This document shows positions 43,700-52,275 of a stretch of DNA of 64,000 bases, in pieces. A model generated the notes under the pieces. That model saw only the letters and a list, made by a program, of their open reading frames with translations, was not told where the DNA came from and made no database searches. The stretch's first letter is position 1. The number at the start of each line of letters is the position of its first letter. A program made the translations under genes and the position numbers. Source of the stretch: Mycolicibacterium neworleansense (lineage in GTDB: Bacteria; Actinomycetota; Actinomycetes; Mycobacteriales; Mycobacteriaceae); the NCBI RefSeq assembly GCF_001245615.1, contig NZ_CWKH01000002.1:496001-560000 (forward strand). Direction: 5' to 3'.

Positions 43700-44956
43700 T
43701 TACCCGGACGGCGCGTCAGTCTTGAACCTCTCGGTACAGAAACTCATGCGCTCCCGCAGCTCGGCGGGGTCGATGCCGAACTGCTCGGGCCGGTAGTGGT
43801 GTTTGCCTTTCCCGTGGCGGGGTTGGGCGCGGTGGTGCGCGGCGAGCATTGCGGCGATGTCGGGCGCCTCCATCTGCGCGGCGGCGTAGATGCGACGCAC
43901 CGTCTCCTCGGGGTCGGCGACCAGGTCGGTGTATTGGATGTCGAGCCAGGTGACGGTCGGCTCCGCCGCGGCTCGTGCGGCCACGGCGCGCCGCAGCCAC
44001 AGTTCGGTCTGTTCGGTTTGAAACCGGCCGACGTCCATCCCGTCAACGTGGTCGCTGTAGGTGGACCGATACGTCGCGAACAGGCTCGCACCGGAGGTGA
44101 CGGTTTCCACGATGTCGCGGTGCAGCGCCACGATGCAGGCGCCGGGATATGTCGCGATCACATGGCTGAGCTCTGCGGTATGTGCCGGGGCCTTGAGCAC
44201 CCAGCGGCGCGCGTCGCCGGCGTCGAGGATCTGCAGCATGCGCCGGTGCTGGGCGTATTCGAGTGCGAAGTCCTGACCGGCCAGCCAGCGTGCGTAGCCG
44301 TCCAGGCGGGTCGTGGCGGTGAACCCCCAGTTGCGCAGCGTCGTCCCCATGCCGAGCACACACTCCTCGGGCAGATCGGGCCCGGAGTCGTGCACGATCG
44401 CCATCGCCGGGTTCAGCACGTGTAGCAGGTACTGGCCGGCGGCAGCCTCCTCGAGGCGCCGCACCCGCTCCGCGGGGTCGAGGTCCCCGGGTAGCCGCCA
44501 GGGAGCACCCAGCTCGGCGGGCAGCGGCGCGCGCAATCTGGGGTCGCGGTCGAGTAGCCGGAACAGGAACGTGGTGCCGGTGCGCCAGCCTCCGGTGATG
44601 ATGACCGGCGGCGCGAGCTGTCGGTTCTCGGTCGCCGGATGTTCGTTCAGGTGCCGCGCGATCGCGATCCGGGCAGCCAGTCTTCCGGCCGCCGTCCGTT
44701 GGGCGGTCAGCGCGCCGAGCGCATTGAGCCGGCCGTCCTCCTCGGCCGACGCGAGGTACTGCCGCAGCCCTGGACGCCACTGGTCGGGGTCTCCGAGGGC
44801 ACCGGCGCCCGCACCGCGGGTTGCGCGGTCGACGACGATGTCGATCGCATCGGCGCCGAGCTGATACCGCTCGGGACGGACAGCCCGATCTGTTTCGGCC
44901 GCCGCGTATGCCTCGAGCGCCTGCGGGGTGCGGGCGGGCGCGGTCCAACCACTCAT
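43700..44956 (-). CDS. sulfotransferase family protein
   Basis: 418 aa from the ATG at 44956, overlapping the upstream DUF1214 stop by ATGA. The PAPS-binding 5' loop is VIITGGWRTGTTFLFRLLDRDP (~118-138), the 3'-phosphate region is VALHRDIVETVTSGASLF (~300), matching the mycobacterial Stf-like sulfotransferase_3 group that also includes enzymes acting on lipids and sterols. The last part holds the usual WLDIQYTDLVADPEETVRRIY. Acceptor unknown. In one operon with the DUF1214 protein and divergent from the TetR at 46114. Confidence 0.88.
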   Translation of the reverse strand: MSGWTAPARTPQALEAYAAAETDRAVRPERYQLGADAIDIVVDRATRGAGAGALGDPDQWRPGLRQYLASAEEDGRLNALGALTAQRTAAGRLAARIAIARHLNEHPATENRQLAPPVIITGGWRTGTTFLFRLLDRDPRLRAPLPAELGAPWRLPGDLDPAERVRRLEEAAAGQYLLHVLNPAMAIVHDSGPDLPEECVLGMGTTLRNWGFTATTRLDGYARWLAGQDFALEYAQHRRMLQILDAGDARRWVLKAPAHTAELSHVIATYPGACIVALHRDIVETVTSGASLFATYRSTYSDHVDGMDVGRFQTEQTELWLRRAVAARAAAEPTVTWLDIQYTDLVADPEETVRRIYAAAQMEAPDIAAMLAAHHRAQPRHGKGKHHYRPEQFGIDPAELRERMSFCTERFKTDAPSG

Positions 44957-46053
44957 GCGCGCTGCGCCAGGTCTGTCAGCCGCACGACGCGCGTCGTCGG
45001 CACGACCGGCTGATGTTCGGGTTGCAGGAACCGCATGACGACGATGCCGAATGCGCGTCCCTCGCTGTCGATCCAATCGCCGGCGTCCGGGCCGGGATCG
45101 GTGGCCGAGACGACGAAGCGGTAGCGGCCGGCATCGACCTGGGCGGTGACACCGGTATAGGACACGCGCCGGTGTCGATAGTCCAGTGAGTTGAGAAATC
45201 TGCTGTACGCCAAGATGTTCCAGTAGCGGCACGGCATCAGCTCGCCCTCGATGAGCAGTGCTTCATCGGGCCCCAACTGCCAGCCGCCGCGCAGGTAGTG
45301 AATGGCGGGCTCGGTGAACACCGCACCACCGGCCATCTCGGTCCAATGCCGCATCTGGTTCGGCGACGTTCCGTCGGCGGCTGCGGCGGCGTGCCAGATG
45401 CGGGGCAGGTGCGTGATCGCCGCCGACGTTTTGGACAGGTGCTTGCCGAACCGTGCCGGGTCGATCGGCGCCGGGGTCGGCGGCACCTCGACCGGCTCGA
45501 TGGCACACCAACCGATGTGTTCGGTCCGCACGTCGTCGTGGAAATGACGTACCCAGACCACGGTCGCGCGCTCAGGCAGGTCCAGCCAATCACCGTCCGG
45601 CGCTCCCCCGACCGTTACCGTGTAGGCCCCATCGGCACCGAAAGTAATTGCGTCACTGTCGATCCTGGACGTCGCCTGGGCCTCTCCCCCACTCGCCCCG
45701 TAGACGGTGATCGACACATATGCCGCGTCGCCGCGGTTACCGCGGATCCGATAGCGGCCGTCCGTCCGGATATCGGCCACCCAGTACTGAAAGTCGGGAT
45801 TGTCCATCAGGAACTTCTGACGCCAACCGTTGAATGCCACGAACTCGGGCTTGTCTCGGTCGACTTCGAAGCGTCCCAGCTGATTTGACACCGCCCTCAG
45901 CAGTGCGCGGAAGCCATCCGCGCGCTCGGACTCCGGGAGGTCCGCGGTGTCGATCGCGAGTTGCGCACCGGCAGTGCGTAATCCGTCGACAAACGCCTCC
46001 CAGGCTTCGACTTCGGCGCGGGATTCTTCTGCACTGGGCGCGGCCACGGGCAT
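44953..46053 (-). CDS. DUF1214 domain protein
   Basis: 366 aa if it starts at ATG 46053. An ATG at 46074 is in frame but lies inside the operator palindrome; a GTG at 46047 has GGGAGGG six bases upstream and is equally possible. C-terminal DUF1214-type domain: LIEGELMPCRYWNILAYSRFLNSLDYRHR, then VSATDPGPDAGDWIDSEGRAFGIVVMRFLQPE. The N-terminal part contains NPDFQYWVADIRTDGRYRIRGNRGDAAYVSI. Found in mycobacterial lipid and steroid gene neighbourhoods; function unknown. Coupled to the sulfotransferase. Confidence 0.8.
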   Translation of the reverse strand: MPVAAPSAEESRAEVEAWEAFVDGLRTAGAQLAIDTADLPESERADGFRALLRAVSNQLGRFEVDRDKPEFVAFNGWRQKFLMDNPDFQYWVADIRTDGRYRIRGNRGDAAYVSITVYGASGGEAQATSRIDSDAITFGADGAYTVTVGGAPDGDWLDLPERATVVWVRHFHDDVRTEHIGWCAIEPVEVPPTPAPIDPARFGKHLSKTSAAITHLPRIWHAAAAADGTSPNQMRHWTEMAGGAVFTEPAIHYLRGGWQLGPDEALLIEGELMPCRYWNILAYSRFLNSLDYRHRRVSYTGVTAQVDAGRYRFVVSATDPGPDAGDWIDSEGRAFGIVVMRFLQPEHQPVVPTTRVVRLTDLAQRA

Positions 46054-46058
46054 CCCTC

Positions 46059-46090
46059 CCAATTCCGGAAGCATGCGCTTCCGGAATTGG
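46059..46090. promoter_or_regulatory. TetR operator, 32-bp palindrome
   Basis: CCAATTCCGGAAGC (46059-46072), ATGC, GCTTCCGGAATTGG (46077-46090): perfect 14-base arms. It lies between the divergent DUF1214 operon and the TetR gene (ATG 46114) and covers a possible upstream start of the former. Confidence 0.85.
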
Positions 46091-46113
46091 ATCGTGCCCG
46101 CTACGCTGGCGGC

Positions 46114-46737
46114 ATGTCAAGGCCGTACCGCGGCCAGGCCGCCGACGCACGGTCGGCGGAACGCCGCGCCCGACTGCTCCAGGCAGCCGTTGAGCTGGTC
46201 GGCACCCACGGGGTCGCCGCCATGACGATGCGTGCCGTGTGCCGCGAGGCCGAACTCAGTCAGAAGTTCTTCTACGAAAGCTTCTCCGACACCGACGATC
46301 TGCTCCGCGAGGTCTACCGCAGCACCTTCGAGCACGCGCGTCGCGCCATCAATGCCGCAGGCGACCCCGCAACCGATCTCCCCTCCCGCACACGCGCCGG
46401 CGTGGCAGCCGCAGCCCAACTCGTCAAGGACGATCCCCGGATCTGCCGAATCCTTTTGGTGGAGCCGATCGCCGACCTGAGACTGCGGCAGTTTGTGCGC
46501 GACACCATCGGCGCGATGACGCTGGGCGGGCTCACCATCCCGACCGACGGGCCCGGCACCGCAGCTCCGGCCCGGGTGAAGATGCAGTACGCCACCGTGT
46601 TCGGCGCCATCATCTCGCTGTTCATCGAGTGGACCGAAGGCAACCTGGGTTCCGATCAAGAGGCATTCGTCGAGCATGTGACCACCATGCTGTTGTCGTC
46701 ACCGCTAGTGGACAGCACTCGGCCCCGTCGACGCTAG
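46114..46737 (+). CDS. TetR family transcriptional regulator
   Basis: 207 aa from the ATG at 46114. HTH at ~20-62 (LLQAAVELVGTHGVAAMTMRA, then CREAELSQKFFYESFSDTDDLL; the FFYESF turn is a common variant). Divergent from the DUF1214-sulfotransferase operon across the 32-bp palindrome. Its stop overlaps that of the convergent flavoprotein by 4 bp. Confidence 0.9.
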   Translation: MSRPYRGQAADARSAERRARLLQAAVELVGTHGVAAMTMRAVCREAELSQKFFYESFSDTDDLLREVYRSTFEHARRAINAAGDPATDLPSRTRAGVAAAAQLVKDDPRICRILLVEPIADLRLRQFVRDTIGAMTLGGLTIPTDGPGTAAPARVKMQYATVFGAIISLFIEWTEGNLGSDQEAFVEHVTTMLLSSPLVDSTRPRRR

Positions 46738-48338
46738 GGTGACGGCACGGGGTCCAATTCAACGGCATGTTCTGCGGCCCGTCGGCCCGAGAAAACGCAA
46801 TCAGCCAGCGACAGCCCACTGACATACGAGTTGACGCAGATCCCGATCGCCGTTCGCCCCGCGGCATACAAACCTGGAATTGGTTGGCCCTCAGGTGTTT
46901 TCACCGCACCACTGTCTTCGTCCACGATCAGGCCGCCGAGGGTGAACATCGGGCACGGGTTGATCAGGCTGCGTTTGATGGATATCGCGATCAGCGAGAA
47001 CGGCCCCTGGCCGACGGGCTGTACGAATTCAGCGGGCTTGCCCAGCGGATCCGGCAGCCCCTCTGCCGCGGCGGCGTTGTGGGCCTCGACGGTGGCCCGC
47101 AGCCCCGCTGGATCGACGCCGGCCTTGGCGGCGACTTCCTCCAGGCTCTGTCCGACGACCCGGTCGGTACGCAACATGGCTTCCATCTGCAAACGCTGAA
47201 ACCAGATGGCCTGCTTGGGAAGCTGTGCGCGTGCCTCGTCGAGCAGCCGCTGATCGGCCAGGATCCAGCCGCGGCCGCCGTGATCTTGGACCATGGCGTG
47301 CCCGACGGCCGCGCCGTAACGGGTCTCGTCGATGAATCGCTGTCCGCGATCATTGACGACGAGGGCACCCAGGAACGCACTCGGTGGGGTGATGAACCGC
47401 CATGCCGATACGTTGTCGAGGCGATCGACGGCGGCACCGATATCGGCGGCGAGAGTGATTCCGCTGCCATCGTCGGCGCTCGTGCCGAGCTGAAGTCCGT
47501 CGCGGTAGTCCGGTGCGTGCTCGGCGATCCACTCGCGGTTGGCGATGTACCCGCCCGCACTGAGGATGACCGCTTGCCGCACATGAATGTCGACAGTGCG
47601 GGCATACCTGCGCTCCAGGCGGTCCAAGAGCCGTTCCATCGCGGCCCGCAGCGGCGGGTAGTAGATGCCCGGTTTGATCGCGAGTTCAGCGTATGCGCGG
47701 TAGCGGTGTCGGACCCAGGCCGGTGCGTCGGCGAGCGTGCTGGCGCGTACCCCGACCACCCGGCCGTCGGCATTGGTCAGCAGCGCGACGGCGCGGGTGT
47801 GGAACTGCGTGCGCACGCCCATGGCTGCCGCCGATGCGGCCAGGGGCTGATAGATCTTCTTGCCAGAGGCACCAGACCCTTTGGCCCGGTGGCCGCGTTG
47901 GGCCGGCGGGGTGATCGCACGGAACCGCCCGGAGTTCTCACTGCCCGAGTAGTACAGGTAGTACTTGTTGTTCGGGTAGGACGTCTTGTACGGACACACC
48001 GAGGCTTCGAATGGCACGCCGTGTTCGGTGAGCCAGTCGATCATCGCCGGGCTGCCGTCGACGAAACGTCGAAGTGTTTCGGGACGGACGGCATCCCCGA
48101 TCTCCGCCTGCAGGTAGGCATACATCGCATCGGCGTTGTCCTCGACGCCGGCTTGACGCTGCACCCAGGTGCCACCCCCGGCGTAGATGATCCCGCCGGA
48201 GACCTGAGTCGCGCCGCCTCCATTGAAGCGGTCGATGGCCAGCACGTCGGCGCCCCTGGAGCGCGCTTCCAGGGCAGCACAGACGCCCGCGGCGCCATAT
48301 CCGACCACGAGGACGTCGACTGTGCGCGCTTCTGCCAT
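46734..48338 (-). CDS. FAD-dependent oxidoreductase, 3-ketosteroid dehydrogenase/fumarate reductase type
   Basis: 534 aa from the ATG at 48338. Rossmann FAD motif VLVVGYGAAGVCAALEARSRGADVLAIDR at the N-terminus (4-35), active-site region with CPYKTSYPNNKYYLYYSG, and C-terminal FAD closure GLYAAGRTAIGICVNSYVSGLSLADCVFSGRRAAEHA. Overall layout fits the KstD/flavocytochrome c family; a 1,2-desaturation of a ketosteroid or a related reaction is possible. Divergent from the TetR at 48431, with a clear operator between them. Confidence 0.85.
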   Translation of the reverse strand: MAEARTVDVLVVGYGAAGVCAALEARSRGADVLAIDRFNGGGATQVSGGIIYAGGGTWVQRQAGVEDNADAMYAYLQAEIGDAVRPETLRRFVDGSPAMIDWLTEHGVPFEASVCPYKTSYPNNKYYLYYSGSENSGRFRAITPPAQRGHRAKGSGASGKKIYQPLAASAAAMGVRTQFHTRAVALLTNADGRVVGVRASTLADAPAWVRHRYRAYAELAIKPGIYYPPLRAAMERLLDRLERRYARTVDIHVRQAVILSAGGYIANREWIAEHAPDYRDGLQLGTSADDGSGITLAADIGAAVDRLDNVSAWRFITPPSAFLGALVVNDRGQRFIDETRYGAAVGHAMVQDHGGRGWILADQRLLDEARAQLPKQAIWFQRLQMEAMLRTDRVVGQSLEEVAAKAGVDPAGLRATVEAHNAAAAEGLPDPLGKPAEFVQPVGQGPFSLIAISIKRSLINPCPMFTLGGLIVDEDSGAVKTPEGQPIPGLYAAGRTAIGICVNSYVSGLSLADCVFSGRRAAEHAVELDPVPSP

Positions 48339-48380
48339 GACTCTCCCTGAACGTGATCGGTCGCCGATCTTGGACACCTA

Positions 48381-48401
48381 GTTTGTACTCAAAGTACAAA
48401 C
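48381..48401. promoter_or_regulatory. TetR operator palindrome
   Basis: GTTTGTACT (48381-48389), CAA, AGTACAAAC (48393-48401): perfect nine-base arms in the 92-bp gap between the divergent flavoprotein (ATG 48338) and TetR (GTG 48431). Confidence 0.85.
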
Positions 48402-48430
48402 ACAGCGCAAGAGCGCTCTAGACTGCGCTC

Positions 48431-49030
48431 GTGGTTGAACAGAGCGGGCGGACCGTGCCCCCTGCCGTTGCCGAGAAGCTGTACGCCGCGACCGACCTCA
48501 TTGCCGCCCGCGGGCTGGAGAAGACCAAGATCGAGGACATCGCCACGGCATCAGGCGTCCCGAAGGCAACGCTGTACTACTACTTCAAGGGCAAGGACGA
48601 CATCCTCGCCTTCCTCTTCCGGGACTCCCTGGACGCGCTGGCCCGCGATGTTGCCGCCGCCGCCGACGCTCCCGGGCTGGGCCGAGACCGATTGGCGGCA
48701 GTGCTCCAGGTCCAGGTGGCGCACACCATGAGCCGGCCAGGCACGGCTCAGGCACTTGTCGGCGATCTGGGCCGCGCGATTCGCCTCCCCGACCTCGCGT
48801 CGGCCGTTCAAGAGGCCTTCTACGAACCGATCGCACGCGTGCTGCGGGCCGGGGCCGACGACGGCTCGCTGCGGAATCTCGCCGACCCACAGACCACCGC
48901 AATCAGCATCTTCGGCGCCATCATGCTGACCGCGGTACTGCACAACGTCATCGGCTCCGACAAGACACCCGATGACATCGCCGACGACGTCATGGATCTC
49001 ATCGGCAACGGGCTCGCACCCCCGGCCTGA
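48431..49030 (+). CDS. TetR family transcriptional regulator
   Basis: 199 aa, GTG start. HTH at ~18-60 (ATDLIAARGLEKTKIEDIAT, then ASGVPKATLYYYFKGKDDIL). Divergent from the KstD-like flavoprotein and expected to repress it through the palindrome at 48381. A weak stem (GGATGC/GCATCC) follows its stop within the ~100-bp gap to the SOUL gene. Confidence 0.9.
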   Translation: MVEQSGRTVPPAVAEKLYAATDLIAARGLEKTKIEDIATASGVPKATLYYYFKGKDDILAFLFRDSLDALARDVAAAADAPGLGRDRLAAVLQVQVAHTMSRPGTAQALVGDLGRAIRLPDLASAVQEAFYEPIARVLRAGADDGSLRNLADPQTTAISIFGAIMLTAVLHNVIGSDKTPDDIADDVMDLIGNGLAPPA

Positions 49031-49127
49031 GCCCTTCCACCCCGATGGAGGCCGGATGCTTCGCGACCGATGGCATCCATTGGCCCCGCGGCTCCGAATA
49101 CCTGTGTAGAGGAAGAGGAGGTCCGCG

Positions 49128-49727
49128 ATGTTGAACCAGTTGCGAACGGTCGCGACACAGATGGCGCAGGCGGTGGGTTCGGTGGCCGGAGCCCGCAGCG
49201 GGATCGAGGAGCCGCCGCACAGTGTGCAAAAGGTCGCCGACGGCGTGGAGATCCGCCGGTATGCCGCCCGGATCGCCGCTCAGACGACGGTGCTGGCAGA
49301 CGAGGCGGCCGCCCGCAACGCGGGCTTTCGCCACTTGGCCGGCTACATCTTCGGCGCCAACCACCAACGCGAGAAGATCGCCATGACCGCACCGGTCGGC
49401 CAGCAAGCCGATGGGAGTCGGGGCTGGGTGATCCGGTTCTACATGCCGTCGGAGTGGACACTGGAAGCATTGCCGAGCCCCGACGACCATCGCGTCGAAC
49501 TGGTGACGGTGCCACCCGAAACGGTTGCGGTGCTGCGATTCAGCGGTGATCGAGGTCCCCGCAGCATCTCAGCGCGCACCTCTGAACTTCGAGACATACT
49601 GCGCTCCAACAATTTCGAACCTGCCGGAAACCCCACCGCGTGGTTCTACGACCCGCCATGGACAGCTCCGTGCCGACGTCGCAACGAGATCGCCATCCCC
49701 ATCGGCGATCACCGAGCGACCGATTGA
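49128..49727 (+). CDS. SOUL family heme-binding protein
   Basis: 199 aa; AGGAGG precedes the ATG. SOUL/HBP fold: VQKVADGVEIRRYAARIAAQTTV, AGFRHLAGYIFGANHQREKIAMTAPVGQ (the conserved KIAMTAPV), WVIRFYMPSEWTLEALPSP and a C-terminal TAWFYDPPWTAPCRRRNEIAIPI. It may carry or buffer heme or tetrapyrroles. No signal peptide, so cytosolic. Stands between a TetR and a secreted thioredoxin-like protein, and no co-regulated partner is obvious. Confidence 0.9.
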   Translation: MLNQLRTVATQMAQAVGSVAGARSGIEEPPHSVQKVADGVEIRRYAARIAAQTTVLADEAAARNAGFRHLAGYIFGANHQREKIAMTAPVGQQADGSRGWVIRFYMPSEWTLEALPSPDDHRVELVTVPPETVAVLRFSGDRGPRSISARTSELRDILRSNNFEPAGNPTAWFYDPPWTAPCRRRNEIAIPIGDHRATD

Positions 49728-49763
49728 TCACCGCCACCCGAATCGTTCGCACACCGCTAGGAC

Positions 49764-50456
49764 ATGATGGGAAGCATGAATTCGAGCGTGAGGCGCACTG
49801 GTTCTAGGACCCGGCCGTTTTCCATCGCGATGGCGCTGGCCCTGCTGGCGACGATTTTGATGTGGGGCCCGGGTGCCGGACGCGCGTACGCAGCGGAGGC
49901 GTCGCCGGCCGGCGACGTCCTCTCCATCGGCGACCCCGCCGCGCCCGGGCAGATCGACCTCTATCTGGATCCGCTGTGCCCCTACAGCGGGAAGATGGTC
50001 CGCGAACAGGGCGCCGAGATCGGCCGGCGTATCGAGGCCGGCAAGCTCCACATCAATCTGCGGCTCGTGAATTTTCTCGAAAAGTACTCCGCCAGCGGCA
50101 CTTACGACAGCCGCGCCATCTACGCCGCGTTCATCGTCGCCGACCACTCGAAATCGAGCGACGTCACGTGGCGGTTCATCGAGCAGATCTTCGCCGCCGA
50201 TCAGCAGCCGGAGGAAAAGGGTGCGACGGACCTGAGCAACGATCAGCTCGCCGGCCTGGCCGACCGCGCCGGTGCGCCACCGTCGGCGCAGGACATGATC
50301 AAGCTGGGGCTTCCCATCCCCTACGACGGACACATCATCGCGGCCAACAACCTGCCGCTACTGCGGCAGCTCCCCGACTCCGGAGTGCCGATGGTGGTCA
50401 TCGACGGTGAATCGGTCGACGGAAACTCCGATTGGCTGGATCGCCTGCCCCGCTGA
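49764..50456 (+). CDS. secreted thioredoxin-fold (DsbA-like) protein with single Cys
   Basis: 230 aa; ATGs at 49764, 49767 and 49776 are all possible. Signal peptide up to ~AYA|AEA (43). Thioredoxin_4/DsbA-like fold: GQIDLYLDPLCPYSGKMV, then LVNFLEKYSASGTYDSRAIYAAFIVADHS and GVPMVVIDGESVDG with the cis-Pro in GVP. The usual CxxC is CPYS: Cys72 is the only cysteine in the protein. It can therefore not act as a normal disulfide oxidase; isomerase, chaperone or redox-relay roles are possible. Ends directly against the ArsR gene. Confidence 0.85.
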   Translation: MMGSMNSSVRRTGSRTRPFSIAMALALLATILMWGPGAGRAYAAEASPAGDVLSIGDPAAPGQIDLYLDPLCPYSGKMVREQGAEIGRRIEAGKLHINLRLVNFLEKYSASGTYDSRAIYAAFIVADHSKSSDVTWRFIEQIFAADQQPEEKGATDLSNDQLAGLADRAGAPPSAQDMIKLGLPIPYDGHIIAANNLPLLRQLPDSGVPMVVIDGESVDGNSDWLDRLPR

Positions 50457-50834
50457 TCACCGAGCGGTTCCGATCGGGGGCAGCGAGCCGACCGCCTCGA
50501 GCTGGTCCTGCTGGGCCGCGAGGGTATCGGCGAGGAACATCCGGGCGATGAGCAGCAATTCAGCGATCTTCGGGTGCGCGATCGTGTAGTACACCGCGTT
50601 GCCGACCCGATGCCCGCTGACCACATGGTGACGTTTGAGGACCGCCAGATGCTGCGACAGCAGGGTCGGCTCGATGTCGGTGGCAGCCAGGATCGAACTG
50701 ACCGGCGTCGGCTCCTCGTTCACGGACAGGATCTCGAGCACGCGGATGCGCGCCGGGTGCGCCAACGCCTTGAACAGGTTGGCCTTGATCTCGTACAACG
50801 GTCGCTCGGGACCATCCAGGACGCTGTCCGTCAC
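50457..50834 (-). CDS. ArsR family transcriptional regulator
   Basis: 125 aa. Winged HTH: LFKALAHPARIRVLEILSVN, SSILAATDIEPTLLSQHLAVLKRHHVVSGHR, NAVYYTIAHPKIAELL. The only His/Cys cluster is in the recognition region, and the ELCVCDL-type metal site is absent, so this is not a classical arsenite sensor. Divergent from the DUF5313 gene with a clear inverted repeat between them; convergent with the DsbA-like gene with no gap. Confidence 0.88.
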   Translation of the reverse strand: MTDSVLDGPERPLYEIKANLFKALAHPARIRVLEILSVNEEPTPVSSILAATDIEPTLLSQHLAVLKRHHVVSGHRVGNAVYYTIAHPKIAELLLIARMFLADTLAAQQDQLEAVGSLPPIGTAR

Positions 50835-50849
50835 CGCTGCCCCAATGAT

Positions 50850-50879
50850 TGATGGATTGATGAAATTCGCAATCCATCA
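50850..50879. promoter_or_regulatory. ArsR operator inverted repeat
   Basis: TGATGGATT (50850-50858), 12 bases, AATCCATCA (50871-50879): perfect nine-base arms in the 67-bp gap between the divergent ArsR (start 50834) and DUF5313 (ATG 50902) genes. The AT content and spacing fit an ArsR/SmtB-family site. Confidence 0.75.
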
Positions 50880-50901
50880 TAGCGACCGCTACCCTGCAGC
50901 A

Positions 50902-51321
50902 ATGCCCACCGGCCACGCCCCACGTACGAAACCGGGCCCACTGCAGTACATCGGGTACTGCTACGGCAAGCGGCTGCCCGACTCGATGCGCGACTGGGTG
51001 GCCAAGGACCTCGCCGGCCCCGGAGCCACCATTCGGATGATGGTGCGCGTCGCGATACCGGCCATCCTCGTCCTGGCGCCGATCTGGTTCATCCCGATGT
51101 CGCTGTACCTGCACGCCAGCATGACGGTGCCCATCTTCATCCCGTTCGTGTACTTCTCACACGCTCTGAACAAGGTGTGGCGTCGTCACATGCTGGCCAA
51201 ACACGGCCTGAATCCGGGTCTCGTGGACGAACTGTCACGCAAGAAGAACGCGCACATCCACCAGGCATACGCCGAACGCTACGGCCCCCGCACCGGTCCG
51301 AGCAGCAGTCACGACGTCTGA
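50902..51321 (+). CDS. DUF5313 family membrane protein
   Basis: 139 aa from the ATG at 50902. Paralog of the protein at 13073: YIGYCYGKRLPDSMRDWVAKDL, two membrane segments (~48-92), then ALNKVWRRHMLAKHGLNPGLVDEL. Divergent from an ArsR repressor, with the operator within its promoter, so expression should be induced when ArsR lets go. Function of the family is unknown. Confidence 0.85.
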   Translation: MPTGHAPRTKPGPLQYIGYCYGKRLPDSMRDWVAKDLAGPGATIRMMVRVAIPAILVLAPIWFIPMSLYLHASMTVPIFIPFVYFSHALNKVWRRHMLAKHGLNPGLVDELSRKKNAHIHQAYAERYGPRTGPSSSHDV

Positions 51322-51336
51322 CCGCTCACCCGGCAG

Positions 51337-52275
51337 TTACGGCTGCAGCGTGCACAACGTGAGCGCAAAGGCGGGAGCGGCGGCAGCCCCGATCACGATG
51401 AGCAACATCGTCATCGACTGTGGGTGCCACCGAATCGACCGCCGGGGTTGCATGAGGCGGGTTATCCGGTCGGTCACCGCACTGCCGGCTGCGGCCAGCA
51501 CACCGTCGGGCAGGCGGAGCCGGGTGCTCAACGTGACGAGACCGGTCAGCAGTGGCTCACGGCCGTGCCTGCGGGTGGCCGCATCGTCGGCGCACATCTC
51601 CAGCAGGACCGGCACAGATCGCGCCGCCGCCCGCATCAGGGGCAGCCGGGGCAACGCAGCCGCGAGGGTGCTCAGGATCGCGATGACATGGTGGTGACGG
51701 CCTCGCAGGTGTGCCCGCTCGTGGGCCAGAACCGCGGCCAGCGCCGGCGGGTTCAACAACTCCAAGGCAGCGGTCGTGACGACGATGGCGCGCCGCCGGC
51801 CGCCGGATACGCAGTATGCCGTCGGTTGGTCAGCCGTGATGGCGACGACGCCGTCATGGCCCGTGGGCATGCCGATGATGCGGACCGCTTCGACGTGTCG
51901 GCGATTGGCGCGCCGCGTTCTGTACAACGTGACGATCACCCTGCGGGTGGTGTTCGTTGCCACCGCGGCAGTGACTGCAAGCAGTGCGACGACCAATACC
52001 GTAGCCACAGTAGGCGGTAACGTCACCGCACTGGCGATCCCCAGCGTTTCGACGCAGAACGTCGGTGCACTGCGGGTGATCAGGCTGTGGGCGGCCCCCG
52101 CGATCAGGATCACCAATGCTGCCACCCAGGCGAATGACGCGGTTGCGACGACCACCAGCCAGCCCGCTATCGAGAGCCTCGGATGAATGCCGGCCGAGAC
52201 CGGGCCGGTGAACAAGACCGGCGCCAGCCAGCTCAACGCCATCGCGTAGCCGAGGAGAAAGGTGACCGCGTTCAT
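51337..52275 (-). CDS. M56-family membrane metalloprotease, BlaR/MecR-like
   Basis: 312 aa. Several membrane segments (~5-25, 38-62, 80-105 and ~285-305) and the zinc motif HERAH (185-189) in the cytosolic loop between TM segments. Unlike staphylococcal BlaR1 it lacks a penicillin-binding sensor domain, so it must detect stress in another way. Equivalent to M. tuberculosis Rv1845c, partner of BlaI. Expected to cleave or trigger removal of BlaI. Overlaps blaI by 4 bp. Confidence 0.9.
   Translation of the reverse strand: MNAVTFLLGYAMALSWLAPVLFTGPVSAGIHPRLSIAGWLVVVATASFAWVAALVILIAGAAHSLITRSAPTFCVETLGIASAVTLPPTVATVLVVALLAVTAAVATNTTRRVIVTLYRTRRANRRHVEAVRIIGMPTGHDGVVAITADQPTAYCVSGGRRRAIVVTTAALELLNPPALAAVLAHERAHLRGRHHHVIAILSTLAAALPRLPLMRAAARSVPVLLEMCADDAATRRHGREPLLTGLVTLSTRLRLPDGVLAAAGSAVTDRITRLMQPRRSIRWHPQSMTMLLIVIGAAAAPAFALTLCTLQP

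Noticed and set aside
46767..48350. 527-codon open frame on the plus strand
   Set aside because: Mirror of the FAD oxidoreductase; no motif and composition of a reverse-strand shadow.
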